Made by a program: the position numbers and the translations under genes. A stretch of DNA of 64,000 nucleotides from Coenobita brevimanus (Eukaryota > Arthropoda > Malacostraca > Decapoda > Coenobitidae). Of the stretch, positions 10,569 through 21,776 are shown piece after piece. Location of the stretch: the NCBI GenBank assembly GCA_032717465.1, contig CM064713.1:8346339-8410338 (forward strand), given 5' to 3'. Every line of letters starts with the position of its first letter. Position 1 is the stretch's first letter. The notes under the pieces are model-generated. The model had not been told where the DNA came from. It searched no databases and saw nothing but the letters and a program-made list of their open reading frames with translations.

Positions 10569-11054
10569 CAAGCCTTTCTCAATCTCTTCACAGGAGAAAT
10601 TATCCTTCTGGTACCTACCATACAAAGCATCCTTGGTTTTCGGTGGTAGCTTTAAGGACACAATTCTTGAAAGCACCCAATCTGATGTTTTAATATCTTC
10701 GTAAGTACCTAAGGCCCTTAATATACAACTTATTGCAATTCTAAATTTTTGCAAGGAATCAAAATCGTGCCTAGGCGTGGGTAATTCTATTAGAGCCCTC
10801 AATAATTGATTTATAACTTGCTCCCTGTCTTCGTAATTTTGTCTAAGGATGGTCAAAGCCATCTCATAATTAGTTTCTTCTACTGGTAATTCTTTTATCA
10901 GTTGATATGGTGTTCCTTTGACCTGTCCTAACAAATACGTACGTTTGGTGACTTTAGGGAGATCTGTTCTATCGTGTACCAAATATTTGAACTGGTCCCA
11001 GAAGGATTTCCAGTTCTGCTCCCCATCAAACTCCGGAAGCGTTATTTGTGGTAA
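10569..11054 (-). pseudogene. BEL/Pao gag, central part of the downstream unit
   Basis: The minus strand reads the DUF1759-type Gag core (SFWDQFKYLVHDRTDLPKVT through EEIEKGL) and then runs into the gap. It corresponds to residues of about 118-276 of the gag at 23275-24840. By eye it differs from that copy at only one base in 486, whereas the rest of this gag (17306-17661) differs at about 11 in 356. It is separated from its N-terminal part by a LINE inserted at 11055-17305. Confidence 0.85.
11041..11054. repeat. Target-site duplication of the I-type LINE (left copy)
   Basis: gttatttgtggtaa, repeated exactly at 17306-17319. The uninterrupted BEL gag copy has it once, near 24485-24498, which shows the pre-insertion state. 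Confidence 0.95.
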
Positions 11055-11177
11055 TTTTTTTTTTTTTTCATAATAATCATGGCGGCGCAATTGACAGGGT
11101 CATATGCCGTCGTATAACAAAGAAGTAAAAAGCAAAAAACAAAAAATATAGGATAAGCCAATAAAAAAGGAGAAATT

Positions 11178-14100
11178 CTAAATATCTTTAAGAAGTCCTG
11201 CCTCCTTGACAAAGGAGAGGGTTGCCCCTCCCAAGGTACAGGCATCCTCCCCAAGCACGGAGGAAAGATGATACACACCTCCATCCGTTTGGTGGTCATA
11301 GAGGAACCGACGCCGTAAATCCTCAAGACTAGGACACTCCACCAACAGGTGCCGAACAGTCAAGGGAACCAGACAGTCATCACAGAATGGAGGAGGAGCC
11401 CTCTCCATTAAAAAACCGTGAGAGAAACGGGTGTGGCCAATGCGGAGGCGGGACAAAGCAGTCTCCCATTGACGAGGGAAGCCCTGGTAACTGAATGAGC
11501 CCACCTTCTGGCAAATCGAGCGCAACTTATTGGCACCAACAGCATCCCAATGCTCCTGCCAACAGCACCAAACTCTGAAGGCAATAAAGGAGCTCATATC
11601 TGCAGCAGGGAGACGATACAGAGGGGACTGTGCAAGAGGGGGACGAGCCGCTGCCGCCTTGGCCAGCTGATCAGCTCGTTCATTCCCTGCCACTCCTACA
11701 TGAGCTGGAACCCAACAGAAATCTACACGACGTCCACGACGCCCTAAAAGGAAAAGCCACTCTAAAATGGATAAAACCAAAGGATGAGAGGGATTAAAAG
11801 ACTCCATTGCAGAAAGAGCACTTCGTGAGTCACTAAAAACAGTAAAAGCAGTGTGGGGGAGAGTGAAGAGAATCTGAAGGGCAAATAAAATAGCAGTCAG
11901 CTCAGCCGTAAAAACAGAAGCAGTCACAGGGAGGCTCCCACCTCGACAGAAGGTGGAAACACCACACCAAAGCCCACACCCGCATCAGACTTAGATCCAT
12001 CAGTATAAACTGGTATGGAGTCCCCATGAGAAGAGGCATGCTCTAAAAACAGAGAAAATAAAACCTGAGAAGGAAGGGAGGCCTTACTGGATGAGAAGAA
12101 ACGACAAAATGTCACCCTGGGGAGAAGCCAGTAGCCCACCCTCGGGACACGGTGGGGAGTGATCGGCACAGAAGGAACAGAGAAGCTAGACATAATCGAC
12201 TGCACCCTGAAACCAAAGGGCTTTGGAAAGGATGGCCGAGTGGCAAAAATAGGTGACCGAGAATCTTGAGAGACCTTGAGAAAGGGCACGGAGTCTGGGA
12301 GACGAGATAAGCGATACCAACATCTCATCAAAAGGGAAGAGCGGAGCAAGTCTAGAGGAAGGACACCAGCATCAGCCAACAAACTCGAAATCGGGGAAGA
12401 TCGGAATGCCCCAGTGGCGAGACGAACACCAGCATGATGTATGGAATCTAAAATACGAAGCCGGGCTTCTGAGGCAGAGGAATAAACTTCACATCCATAA
12501 TGAAGTTTGGATAAAATCAGAGACTGATGCAAGAGGAGGAGGGTCTTGCGATCAGCTCCCCAGTATGTGTGCGCTAAAACTTTCAAGAGACCCAATGCTC
12601 TGAGACACTCAGCTTTTACTTACCTGAAGTGAGGGACCCAAGTCAACCGGCTGTCAAAAATCAGCCCTAAAAACCGGGTTTCCTTTAAACACGAAATATG
12701 ACGCCCATCTAAAAAAAGGTTTGGGTCAGGGTGGACTCCACGAACACGACAAAAATGCATGGCAACGGTCTTCTTGAAGGAAAATCGAAAACCTCGTTCA
12801 TCAGCCCATCTAGAGACACGGTTGAGAGCCATCTGCATCCTCCTTTCTGCCATTGACATCCGTGAGGCAGTGACAGAGATTGATAAATCGTCAACATAGA
12901 GAGAGCCACGAACACCATCAGGGAGCACAGAAATAACGCTGTTAATTGCCACTGCGAAAAGGGTAACACTTAGTATGCTCCCTTGTGGCACCCCATCCTC
13001 AAGGGGACGTGCAGTAGACAGCTCACTCCCGACTCGGACCCGAATAAAACGATTAGATAAAAACTCCCGGATAAAAGTGGGGAGTTGCCCACGGAGACCA
13101 AACTCATAAAGAGATTGCAATATACCATGACGCCAGGAAGTGTCGTACGCCTTCTCCAAATCAAAGAACACTGTGATATGATGCTGGTTAGTTGCAAAAG
13201 CCTGGCAGATGGAAGATTCTAAAGAAAGGAGAGCATCTGTGGTCGACCGCATCTTCCGAAACCCACACTGGACTGGAGACAAGTAACCACCCTTCTCTAA
13301 GTACCACATGAGCCGACTATTCACCATCTTTTCGAGGACCTTACAAAGGCAAGATGTCAGCGAGATAGGGCGATAATTAGTGGCCTGTAAGTGATCCTTA
13401 CCCGGCTTAGGGATGGGTAGAACCACAGCAACACCCCATGAGGTCGGAAACCCACCATTGCACCAAATTCTGTTATACAGTGACAACAGAAAATGAAGGC
13501 CTGCATCAGGCAAGTGGTGTAAGAAGGCATATGGGACATCATCCAAGCCTGGAGATGAGTCGTGACACTGCGACAATGCCATCTGAAGTTCAGAAGCAGA
13601 AAAAGCAACATTATACGACTCCTCCGCAGTAGATGGAAAACTAATGCCCAAAGATTCCAGGTGCCGTCGGCGGCGTGCCGACGGGGATGAGGTGTCCTTC
13701 CTAGAGACATTAGCAAAATGAGCTGCAAATATCTCGGCAACAGACAAAGAATGAGCCACCACCACACCTGCATGAGATAAAACAGGAGGAGAGGGAACAG
13801 GAAATTTCCCTGAAATCTTCCTCACCCGTTTCCACACTTTTGTGAGAGGAGTCTGTGAAGAAATTGAAGAAACAAATGATGCCCAAGACTTCCTCCTAGC
13901 CTCCTTCATAACCCGCCGGGCATGAGCTCGGGCCCTCCTATATGCCGCTAAGTAACCAGGGTCACCTCAGTGACGACGAAGTCGGGAGAAAGCAGCACGT
14001 TTAGCCCGAACAGCAGAAGCACACTCATCAGTCCACCAGGGAACTGGACGGCAAGGAAAGTGACCAGCTGTTCTCGGAATACTCTGCAGTGCCGCCGAGT

Positions 14101-14893
14101 GTAGTAAGTCTGTGAAATACTCAACAGCAGCATCAGTGCTGACAAAATCCTCCACACATCGGTTCGGGGAACACAGCTCCTCAAAAACCGGCCAGACCGC
14201 CTTATCCAAGCGCCAGCGGGGAAGACGACGCCGAGGCGCACTCTGTGTCGATCTTAATAAAATAGGGAAGTGGTCACTGCCATGTAAGTCTGGTAACACA
14301 GCCCATGTAAAATTCAGGGCTACCCCTGCAGAGCACAGAGACAAATCAATAGAAGTAAAAATACCCGTTTGACTATGGAAGTAAGTAACTGCACCAGAAT
14401 TTAAAATGTACAGGTCCACATCCTCCACAATGGAGGCTAACATAGTACCTCTAGCATCAGCTGTGGAGCCACCCCACAGGGGATGATGACTGTTCATGTC
14501 AGCCAGCAAGAAATAGGGTGAGGGAAGTGCACGAATAAGATTTTCAAGATCAACCCTCTCAATAGTGGCACTAGGAGGGAGGTACAAAGAGCACACAGTA
14601 TAACGACGGGGAAGGAAAATCTGGAGAGCAACAGCCTGCAGTGGAGTGTTAAGATTCACAGCAGTGAAAGGTATGTCACTGCGTACTAGAATAGCCACAC
14701 CCCCACCATGACCTTGTCCAGGAAGAGGATCTGAATAAAAAACCTGGTAACCAGGTGGACTGGGAGGCACAGCATCACCAACCATTGTCTCTTGTAGGCA
14801 AACACACACAGGTGAATACTCAGCCAGAAGCCAACGGAGTTCCTCCCAGTTGGCTCGTAAACCACGGCAGTTCCATTGAATAATATTAGCCAT
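11178..14893 (-). pseudogene. LINE ORF2: AP endonuclease - reverse transcriptase - RNase H
   Basis: It starts at ATG 14893 (MANIIQWNCRGL). Endonuclease: LQET, LLADMNSHHPLWGG and GSDHFPILL. RT: NYRPISLTSCLCKVLEKM, motif A FFDLEKAYD, PQGSILS and the catalytic YVDDLSI. RNase H keeps its acidic set: YTDGSKS, the Glu of AELTAI, FSDSRSAL and NERADQLA. A C-terminal Cys/His patch (CDDC, RHLLVECPSL) follows. The endonuclease, RT and RNase H start share one frame, broken by TGA at 13967-13969 and TAA at 12620-12622; both could be C-to-T changes (CGA, CAA). A one-base frameshift near 11930-11940 splits RNase H. Residue content is otherwise intact, so decay is modest. Confidence 0.9.
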
Positions 14894-15000
14894 TAAAACT
14901 ACTGAAATAAAAAGGGGCAGGGGAGAGGGACAAACAGAAGACCATAAAAAAAACTACTAAAAATATTAAAATGGAGGAACTATATACACAAAAGAAAGGG

Positions 15001-16720
15001 TCACTTAGTGGAAACCACTGAGCGACCCTGGGAGACAATCTTCTTGGGAATGCAGATACGCCCACTAAGGGGCTTGCCACGGGCAGCAGCATGGCTAGAA
15101 CGAGGGCCTGGGGTCTGCGAAGTGTTGGGAGACTTCACAGACACCCGTCGCTGCCCAGCAGGAGAGGAAGAGCTACTCTGAACCCTGCCCGGGGCCCCCA
15201 GTGAACCAAGAGGTCGAGCAGGAGGGATTGGGGTCCTGGCCTCCAAACGTGGAGGGGGCAGGACAGGATCCTCAGAAGTAACCGGAGGAGGAACATCCGA
15301 TTCCCCAGAGGAAGAGGTGCCAGACTGACCTGACACCCCAGAAGCCCCCGAAGACCCAGAAGCAGGGTCCGAGGGCTGTTGCACAGATGGACTAACCACA
15401 GAGGATGTAGACTCCACGACCGACACCTTGCTTGGAGGATCTTCAAGACTCAAAGACTCTGAGGAACCACGATGACGTTTAGCAAATGAAGAATGTGCAC
15501 CATGACTACCAGGGGATACCATTGATGTAGAGGTCGAGTCTTGAACTGTAGTGGCAACCGTCTCAAGTGCGGGAGATTGTTGCACTGACATGGAATCAGC
15601 AGATGAAGGCATAGGAGCTGACACAACAGGAGGAACTCGGGTCTGCTGCTGGACAGGACGACGAGGACGGCTATGACCAGACAAAACTGATGCATAAGAC
15701 ACTCCGTTACGGAAAACAGATGACATGGCTCTACTCCTGGCCTCAGGAAAGCTTATTTTATCCCGATTACGGATGAGGAGGATCTCCTTCTCCAAGCAAA
15801 ACCGGGCACAGTCTTTAGATGAAGCAGGATGTGCCTCACCACAGTGCAAACAACAAACAGGTCCAGGACAGTCCTGTCCTGCATGAGTGGATGCTCCACA
15901 ACTGACACACACCACTGGGAGGCCCTGTTGCAAACGACGACAGACTCGACCAACATGCCCGTACATCTGACAGTGGTAGCAGCATCGTGGATTTGGGACA
16001 AAGGGTTTGACCCTAAGGGACAACCAAGCCACCTTGATGGATGAAGGCAGAACAGTACAGTCGAACGTCAGCAACAAGGATGGAGTTGCGGTAAGAATAC
16101 AATCAACCTTCTTCTGAAATCTCTCCACTTTAACCACCCTGTGGACCTGGAGTTCTTCAAGAAGCTTCTCTTCACTATATCGGAGTAAGTCTTTTGAGAA
16201 AACAACACCTCGACTCTGATTGAAAAAAGCATGAGGGAGACAAGTAAATAGCGCATCCGGGTCCTTACACTGGGCAGCCAGCCGGGAACCCTCTTCAGGG
16301 GATGTAACCTCCACTAGGAGGCTACCATCCCCCTTGAGGTGAAATCTTTGGCTCTCTCCCACAGATTGATACAATGCGTCGATGAACAGTAAAAATGTCC
16401 AGATTCCCAATAGGCTGACCATCCAAAGTACGAATGGTGTAGTACCTTGGGAAATCAACCCTCTCATAGACACCTGGCAGGACCTCACGGGCATGTCCAC
16501 AAGATGTTGTTGTCTGTTGCCGGCTCTTCTTCTTTGTAGTGGCCACTGTCCGGAAACCACTGGAACCAGGCAGGTATGGTTCCAAGGTGGCAATGTGGGC
16601 CTCACCAGCCAGAGGCACAGGAGGCGCACAGGAAGGAGACTCTGCAGGATGGTCAGGGACGGAACCAGGGTTGTCAGCTGAAAAAATATTAGAAGCCATA
16701 TGCAAAAAACCATCCTTCAT
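15001..16720 (-). pseudogene. LINE ORF1: Gag-like nucleic-acid binding protein
   Basis: The likely start is MKDGFLHMASNIF (ATG 16720, or the in-frame ATG at 16699). A one-base frameshift near 16380 moves the reading to the frame ending at 15001. The middle has three zinc knuckles: CYHCQMYGHVGRVC, CVSCGASTHAGQDC and CLHCGEAHPASSKDC. A long Ser/Pro-rich, low-complexity C-terminal region follows. This is typical of ORF1 in I-superfamily LINEs, which coats the RNA for reverse transcription. ORF2 begins 107 bp downstream. Upstream in-frame codons to 17092 are Trp/Gly-rich and look like leader rather than protein. Confidence 0.8.
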
Positions 16721-17305
16721 TCCCCCACCCCTCCACCCACCATGAAGCCCAACAAGGGGAGGCCATATCCCAGGGAAAGCACCACTGGCGACCCCAGAGG
16801 TAGTGGGAAAGTATACGCAGGTAACCACCAAGGGACCCTGACAAGGGTGACTCCAGGACGATAGGAGCCACCAGGTCCCCCAGTGCCTGCTTGACCCTAA
16901 AGCCACTAGGTGACTAGCCTGGATGGCTAGCCAGTGACCAGCCGATTGACCTGGTCGGGCCCAACCAGGCCACCCGTCTAGCCAGAATAAGGGACCAAAG
17001 AGGTGTATTGCTAGCTGCAGGGCGCACCATGCAGCATCGCTCAACCTCCAGGACTCCCGTCTCCCAGCATTACAGGACGCCACGCACGGCAAACACGTGG
17101 GGAGGCAACAGTCCCGCCCTAGATGGCATATGGACAGGGACTGACATCACCAGTAGGCCTCCTCTACCAGTGATGTAAGGAGTGCTTGGTCCACGAGGCC
17201 GACAAATGCCGAACCCTACGAAGGTAGGCATGCCTCCCAAGTAGGTGGCACTGCCAACCACGCTTCAGGCCACACCACCACGTCAAGGTGACCCCCTACA
17301 GTGGG
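16721..17305 (-). other. 5' leader of the I-type LINE
   Basis: G/C-rich sequence between the target duplication and ORF1. It begins CCCACTGTAGGGGGTCACC on the minus strand. In such LINEs the internal promoter lies in this region; I see no specific element. Confidence 0.55.
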
Positions 17306-17661
17306 GTTATTTGTGGTAACACAGCTCTACTCTGCTGTGCCACAACTTGTGTTTCCGTGGCAGTGTCAGCTAATTCTGACTCTAGTGTCTATACTACAGT
17401 TAAATATTCTTCTAATTTGTTTTCAAACTTCGTAGTTTCTGACTCTAAGAGTTCCTTATTCTCAGCCTTTACTATAGCCACTTCCAAAGTTAAGTAACTC
17501 TCTTCGTACTTACTCCATCGATCTTTCAGGATATTTAGGAGACTATTTATTCTCTCCTTGGACAGAGGTATTTGGTCCAACGACTGGTTACAGTCATTTA
17601 TGGCACTAGTTACCCATCCAGCCTTACTACTAGAAGGTCTTTGCAATAAAGAAACAGACAT
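17306..17661 (-). pseudogene. BEL/Pao gag, N-terminal part of the downstream unit
   Basis: It starts at ATG 17661 (MSVSLLQRPSSSKAGW) and matches residues 1-118 of the gag at 23275-24840. An in-frame TAG ends it at 17389 (AAG to TAG relative to the other copy). The remaining sequence to 17306 is still gag, ending in the LINE target duplication. It continues at 11054 beyond the LINE. Confidence 0.85.
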
Positions 17662-17977
17662 GTTGACGGAGTTCTAATTTAATAATTTAATTATGAATTC
17701 CAACCACAATTTTACCTCAACTTAGTAATGATTTGATTATTTTAAATTTTGAAGAGGGTAGGGATTAAGTCCTCATTGTGCAAATTATCCCCTCTCCCAG
17801 TTTCGTAATATTCATTACAGCTCAGCTAATTATTTAATTTAATTTTTGAGGAGTGTAGGGATTAGGTCTATAATTTCAACCTATCCCCCAGGGTTATTAA
17901 ACCTCTAGGGTTTTATTTCATCCCCACACTCAATTGCCAAAACACCCATATTCCCCGAGCTTAGAATTAATACCTCA
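17662..17977 (-). other. BEL leader spacer between SGNH ORF and gag (downstream unit)
   Basis: Non-coding, nearly identical to 24841-25155. It contains two related stretches (agggtagggattaagtcc...ttatcccctc and tgtagggattaggtc...cctatccccc), each able to fold as GGGATTARGTC...ATCCC stems. See the upstream unit's entry. Confidence 0.6.
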
Positions 17978-18549
17978 TTACTCCATAGGCCCACCCATAG
18001 CTTGTACAGCATAGAACTCTCCTTTCTTATGTTCTACATAATTTATAAATTTCTGCAGAACCGCTTCCCTACCATGACGGTTCCAATGTATACCATCAGC
18101 TTTCAACATTGCTTGGAAGGGCTTGGCATTAAAATGTATGAAATCCCTTCCCTTCCTGGCCCATTGCAAATTTCGGTTTACAGCTCTGCTAATTAATTTA
18201 TATATTCCATAACAAACTGGAGAGCCATATGGCAGGTTCCTTGGCTCGAGGAAGGTTATGGCTACTGAGGATTTACAAGAGCCCTCTATGGCTCCAACCA
18301 CTGCTAAAATATTCTCCACTATTTCATTGACCACGTCCTCATGGATATCATTTCCTCCAAGGAACAGGACCGTACGGTCATGCTCCCAGTCTAGTACGGC
18401 ATTCAGCCTTTCATCTTCAGAGAAAAAGCTTGCCTTTCCTCCCGGAGCTCTATAGACACGTACGTCCTGTCTTCCACTTCAACCGAACGTGGTAGTAAAC
18501 TGTGCCCCACAAAAGCAACTTTAAACACATTCAGCGCTTCGGCACACAT
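17978..18549 (-). CDS. SGNH/GDSL-hydrolase-like leader ORF, downstream BEL unit
   Basis: It begins at ATG 18549, 33 bases inside the LTR end and just after the primer site. The first frame reads MCAEALNVFKVAFVGHSLLP; FVGHSLLP fits SGNH block I with the nucleophile Ser. The reading then shifts by one frame at about 18455-18470, after which come LFLGGNDIH (block III, Gly/Asn) and ADGIHWN (block V, Asp-His), ending at 17978. Total length of about 190 residues suits a small SGNH esterase. The frame change is also in the upstream unit. I infer esterase or acyl-hydrolase activity only from the motifs. BEL/Pao elements are not, to my knowledge, described with such an ORF. Confidence 0.6.
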
Positions 18550-18559
18550 CGGTTATCCT

Positions 18560-18577
18560 CACTCGGTCGGGGCACCA
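18560..18577 (-). promoter_or_regulatory. BEL/Pao primer-binding site (downstream unit)
   Basis: On the minus strand TGGTGCCCCGACCGAGTG lies a few bases inside an LTR end reading ...TTTTTCACA. A second LTR-end/primer-like junction (TTTTTCACATATTGGTGCCC) sits 60 bp upstream, at about 18642. Confidence 0.65.
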
Positions 18578-18581
18578 AAAC

Positions 18582-19515
18582 TGTGAAAAATGTTTACAAG
18601 TTCTGTTAAACAAATCGTGGCCCTCTTTCTGGGCACCAATATGTGAAAAATGTTTAACGTATCCAAGTCGGTATCCCTGCCGGGACACCGCTATGCAAGA
18701 ATTTTCTGGTAAACAACTCGTAGGTCGTTACCTTTCCCTAAAGTTGTCTAAGTCAATTAAACAAGTCTCATAGAGTTAGGCGAAACGTAAATTAAACTTA
18801 ACTCACCTACAATACTATCTTCTATCTCATAGCTAATCCCCCCTTGAATTGGCCAATTCGTAAAGGTTACTTAGCTAGTGAAGAGGGAGTGATCGTTAAC
18901 CGATGACGATGAGACTGCTTGGTGAAGTTGCTTGAGCAAGCAAGCGTCCTTATGGTGCTTCTGTACAACCTAGCTTGAGGATGACTAGGAACAAAGTGCT
19001 AACTCCGCGAGATCAAGGAACAGAGTGAGTGAACGCGGCAAGCCCCAACTCTTCATCGAATTGTGGGTTGCCAACTCTTATTTAATTACAGTACTAAATA
19101 CAGTTATATTACATCATGATATGTACAGGGCAAATCTAACAAATTAATCTTAGTTTTACTTAAACTAAAGTTAGACCAAATATTCCCTTTAACTGTGTAA
19201 ATATCTTAATTCCACATCTGCCTTAACAGGAGAATCTTTCCCTGCTTGCCACGTCACCTAACGCGCAGACGCAGTTTAGGTCAGTGGGAAATACCACATA
19301 ATTACATGTATTTACAATGCATAGTTGTACACGGGGGTAAAATGCAGTAGCACTTAATTTATCAATAACAAGAATTATTAAAGATAACGTCATTTCTGGG
19401 TTATTAAAACCGCTTGAACAAATAACAACGGTCTCAATTTTCCTCTGCCTTTAACCAGGGATAACTATGATAAAAATAGAGAGCGCAACTGCTCTGGGGG
19501 AAAATATTTCCCACA
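18582..19515 (-). repeat. BEL/Pao LTR shared by the two tandem units
   Basis: Homologous to 25758-26692 with about 25 mismatches by eye (roughly 3%) and small indels. It has TGTG...CACA ends. On one side it follows the integrase end of the upstream unit (3' LTR). On the other it is followed by primer site, leader and gag of the downstream unit (5' LTR). The 3' end is ambiguous (18582 or 18642) because the end/primer junction is duplicated. Confidence 0.8.
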
Positions 19516-19580
19516 GTTTTGGGGCCGGCGGAAAATGATACGTTGTATCATGTAATATGACCCTTAGCCAAGAGTTCCCT

Positions 19581-21071
19581 TCATAGTTCTCGAGAACCCT
19601 GTGCTGCGGCCCTACTAGGTCGCGCCTCTTGACCCGTTTCATCTTCACCATTCTCTGGATCCGGAGTGGCTGCTAACTCAAGAGGTACCAGTTTATCAAT
19701 AGTTTTTATACTGGTATGTCCCCTACATTTTATTTTTACGAGTCTCAGCATCCCCTCAGAATCTGGGTGTGTGGAGATCACTTTAGCTAATGGCCACTGG
19801 GATCTTGGCTGTTCAGTCTTCACTAAGACCACATCTCCTATGTTAATAACTGATTTGTTGCTGGCAGCTTGAGCTCCATAAAACCTCTCACGTAGGCTCA
19901 AAAGATACTCTTCGCTCCAATGTCTATTCCAAGTATCCAGCACCCTTTTCAGACGTTGATATCCCTCCCGAAGATGTTGTCCTAAATCATTATTTTCTAT
20001 GTTAGGATCATCAACTTCTTCCTGGATATCCACACAAGGCATCAGATGGAGCTTCCTGCCATATAACATGTGAGCCGGTGTTAAGGCCTCTAGCGAGTCG
20101 CTAGTGTCATCTTGATAAGTCAGAGGTCTGTTATTAATCCTGGTTTCAATTTCAGTTATTTCTGTTCTTAAATCTTCTCTCGTGATCTTAGTTCTATGTA
20201 ATGTTTTCCTCAGGCAGTTCTTGACAATATCAATCATTCTTTCGGTAAATCCATTTTGCCATGAAGCTCTTGGAGCTGTGAACTGCCAAATACAATTTCG
20301 GATTCCCAGCGCCGACTTAACCTTTGGGTCGTTCATTATGTTCAACAGTAAGGGTGCTGCTCCAACGAAATTAGTTCCGTTGTCGCTTATTATCTTCCCA
20401 GGACAAGACCTTCTAGCAGCAAATCTGCAAAAGACATTGAGGAATGTCTCAGAGCTTAGGTCTTCCGCCAGTTCTAGATGGACTGCCCTTGTGTAGGCAC
20501 AAGTAAATAAACAAATGTAAACTTTATGGGGAGTTTCCTCACCCGTAACAGTTATAGCCCCTGTGTAGTCCACTCCTGTTATATGGAAGGGCCGACTTAT
20601 GTTCACCCTATCCTTCGGAAGGGCTGGTGGTCCTGGGTAGATATAAGGTCGCTGCTCATACCTCCTACAAATGATGCAGTTTTTGAGATATTTTTTAATA
20701 ACCTGTCTACCCTTAGGAATCCAGTACCTTTCCCGAATTTAGGCTAAGGTCTGCGGTACACCTCCATGGAGAGTGGAATCATTGGCTTCCTTTATAATAA
20801 GTTGTACAAAGCATCCACTCTTAGGTAATAAAATGGGATGTATGGTTTGGATGGGCAAGTCAGCCTTTACCAATCGGCGTCGACATCTTATCAGACCTTT
20901 TCCGTCTAAGAACAAGCCTAAATTCTTCATCAGCTTATTCCCTTTCCCAGTGCCTTGGCCTAAAAGTTTATATATTTCCCCGTAAGAATTTCTTTGTACT
21001 CGTTTCAGCCAGTATTCTAGGGGATCTAATTTCTGAAACCCCACCTTCTTATTTAAAAATTCAACAACCAA
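19581..21071 (-). pseudogene. BEL/Pao integrase
   Basis: The zinc-binding N-terminus is split: PKSGCFVQLIIKEANDSTLH, an in-frame stop at 20739, then CIICRR. The rve core from about 20606 keeps the catalytic triad (Asp in TGVDYTG, Asp in IISDNGTNF, Glu in NGFTERM). The C-terminal domain (GDVVLVKTEQPRSQWPLAKV) matches the DUF5641-type tail of BEL/Pao integrases. All parts share one frame with the RT segment, interrupted only by stops. It ends 66 bp before the 3' LTR. Confidence 0.85.
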
Positions 21072-21776
21072 TTTAGTAGTATTTAAAAGTTGTCTTATTC
21101 ACGAGACTCGGCTGATGTCAATTACTTCTGGCTCAGGTACTATAGGATCCAAGTTCACTACACTAATCTCAGCAATACTGTACTATTTCTGTTCAGGCCA
21201 ATCCTTAGTGAGTAACCATTTAGGACCTTTAAACCACAAGTTATCTTTGATCAGTCTCCTTACGGTCGAACCTCTCGAGAGCAGATCAGCTGGATTTTGT
21301 TTAGAGGACACATGCATGAAATTAAATTTGGAAGATAGCTCTTTAATAGTCTTCACTCAATTACGGACGAAAGGAATTTTACTGTCTTCCTTCCCTATCC
21401 AGTAAAGACAAATCTCACTGTCAGTCCATATCTAAATATCCTCAAACTGAGTATCAAAAGTAGTAGTTATATACCTGGCCAATTTAGTTCCTACTTCTAT
21501 GGAAGCCAATTCCATTTGAGGTAGGGTTCTTTCTTTAATTGGCGCAACTCTGGCTTTGGACATTATAATCTTACTATCCTCTCCTGCTGCGTAATAAGCT
21601 ACTGCTCCAGAGGCCCTTTGAGAAGCATCACAAAATATGTGTAAGTGCGACTTCTCATTACTGTTTATTTTCCTGGGAATACATATGCTTGATGTAGGTT
21701 CAAACTCCTTTCTAATCTGTTCCCATTGTTCCACATATGTCTCACCCAATTCAGTGTCCCAGTCTAACTTTTCTCG
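21072..21776 (-). pseudogene. BEL/Pao RNase H and linker, multiply interrupted
   Basis: In the same frame as RT: LHIFCDASQRASGAVAYY (RNase H, first Asp), RTLPQMELASIEVGTKLA (Glu), IWTDSEICLYWI (Asp), then the BEL/Pao hallmark HVSSKQNPADLLSRGS. Stops fall at 21777-21779, at 21432-21434 and at three further places before 21071. This is the most degraded part of the element. Confidence 0.8.

Larger units (their letters stand above)
11055..17305 (-). mobile_element. I-superfamily non-LTR retrotransposon, nearly full length, defective
   Basis: 6.25 kb on the minus strand: about 590 bp of 5' leader, ORF1 with three CCHC knuckles, ORF2 with AP endonuclease, RT and RNase H, then a 3' end of 14 A (T11055-11068 on plus). 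It is bounded by exact 14-bp duplications of gag sequence. EN plus RT plus RNase H plus a CCHC ORF1 fits the I/Nimb/LOA group rather than RTE or Jockey; the exact clade was not settled. It carries two in-frame stops and one frameshift in ORF2 and one frameshift in ORF1. Confidence 0.9.
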
